NCBI GenBank assembly: GCA_045531235.1
Contig: JAZSDQ010000063.1
Coordinates: 1 to 28,142 of the forward strand
Length of the DNA: 28,142 nucleotides
Direction of reading: 5' to 3'
Source: RGIG5579 sp045531235
GTDB lineage: Bacteria > Bacillota > Clostridia > Oscillospirales > SIG627
This document shows, one piece after another, positions 28,025-28,142 of the stretch. Position numbers and translations under genes: made by a program. The notes below the pieces were generated by a model. It ran no database searches, was not told the origin of the DNA, and saw only the letters and a list, made by a program, of their open reading frames with translations. Position 1 is the stretch's first letter; each line of letters starts with the position of its first letter.

Positions 28025-28142
28025 TTAGAGAGTCTGAGAGAATTCCACTTGCTCTCCCGTAGGGGAAAGGATCTTAAAATAGCGGCAGCCGTTTGCCCAG
28101 AAGGTGGGAATGGCTTCAATGCCGTCGGTGGTGATGGTGTAG
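28025..28142 (-). CDS. C-terminal fragment, possibly VOC/glyoxalase family
   Basis: On the minus strand a frame is open from the window edge to TAA at 28025-28027, giving 38 residues without a start: YTITTDGIEAIPTFWANGCR followed by YFKILSPTGEQVEFSQTL. The ending (Y-F-K-I-x-x-P-x-G-E-x-V-E-F) resembles the last strand of vicinal-oxygen-chelate (glyoxalase-like) proteins, where the glutamate before F is a metal ligand. The shared terminator right after the stop supports a real gene end. The fragment is short, so family assignment is tentative. Confidence 0.6.
   Translation of the reverse strand, partial: YTITTDGIEAIPTFWANGCRYFKILSPTGEQVEFSQTL

Noticed and set aside
1..28142. CRISPR arrays, prophage genes, toxin-antitoxin pairs or known defence systems.
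   Set aside because: No regularly spaced repeats and no protein with the relevant motifs were found on either strand.

Overview
This window looks like the chromosome of an anaerobic low-to-mid GC Bacillota, most likely class Clostridia. The evidence is the unbroken S10/spc/alpha ribosomal superoperon with secY-adk-map-infA-rpmJ inside it, zinc-type S14, L36 and S4, near-consensus sigma-A promoters, strong AGGAGG-type ribosome binding sites, a high-molecular-weight rubredoxin and a CsoR-type copper regulator. Genus cannot be told from the sequence alone.

Layout. Positions 2-12188 (+) form one ribosomal operon: rplV (5' end outside the window), rpsC, rplP, rpmC, rpsQ, rplN, rplX, rplE, rpsN, rpsH, rplF, rplR, rpsE, rpmD, rplO, secY, adk, map, infA, rpmJ, rpsM, rpsK, rpsD, rpoA, rplQ. 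It is closed by a strong terminator at 12193. A separate promoter drives pgk-tpiA (12336-14391), followed by an unrecognised single-span membrane protein (14446-15156). A tRNA-Thr(CGT) gene lies on the minus strand (15189-15264). Next come two tandem, about 80% identical, cytoplasmic GH28-like beta-helix enzymes (minus), a divergent AraC-type regulator, a flavin-reductase/rubredoxin fusion (minus) and uronate isomerase uxaC (minus). This stretch reads as a small uronate/pectin-oligomer utilisation region, although no transporter or later pathway gene is present here. Divergent from uxaC is a three-gene operon: a shortened MocR-like regulator, a YlmH-like S4-domain protein and a GNAT acetyltransferase. 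A copper-efflux operon follows (csoR, then copA with an in-frame C-terminal CopZ-like domain), and then argG with ARG-box-like sites. The window ends in the 3' end of a minus-strand gene that resembles the VOC/glyoxalase family.

Points most worth a second look: (1) the MocR-like protein has arginine where the PLP lysine should be and lacks the last part of the aminotransferase fold; (2) copA is fused to a copZ-like domain that keeps its own ribosome binding site and ATG, next to an A-AAA-AAG heptamer; (3) a two-part RNA hairpin separates the Shine-Dalgarno sequence from the start codon of rplX; (4) argG has a Pro-Pro-Pro stretch where a citrulline-binding serine is expected; (5) GH28-like twins with altered active-site motifs; (6) several precise dyads sit on promoter elements, including one over the -10 box of the tRNA gene. 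No CRISPR array, insertion sequence, prophage or obvious new defence system is visible. No stretch longer than 300 bases lacks a gene.
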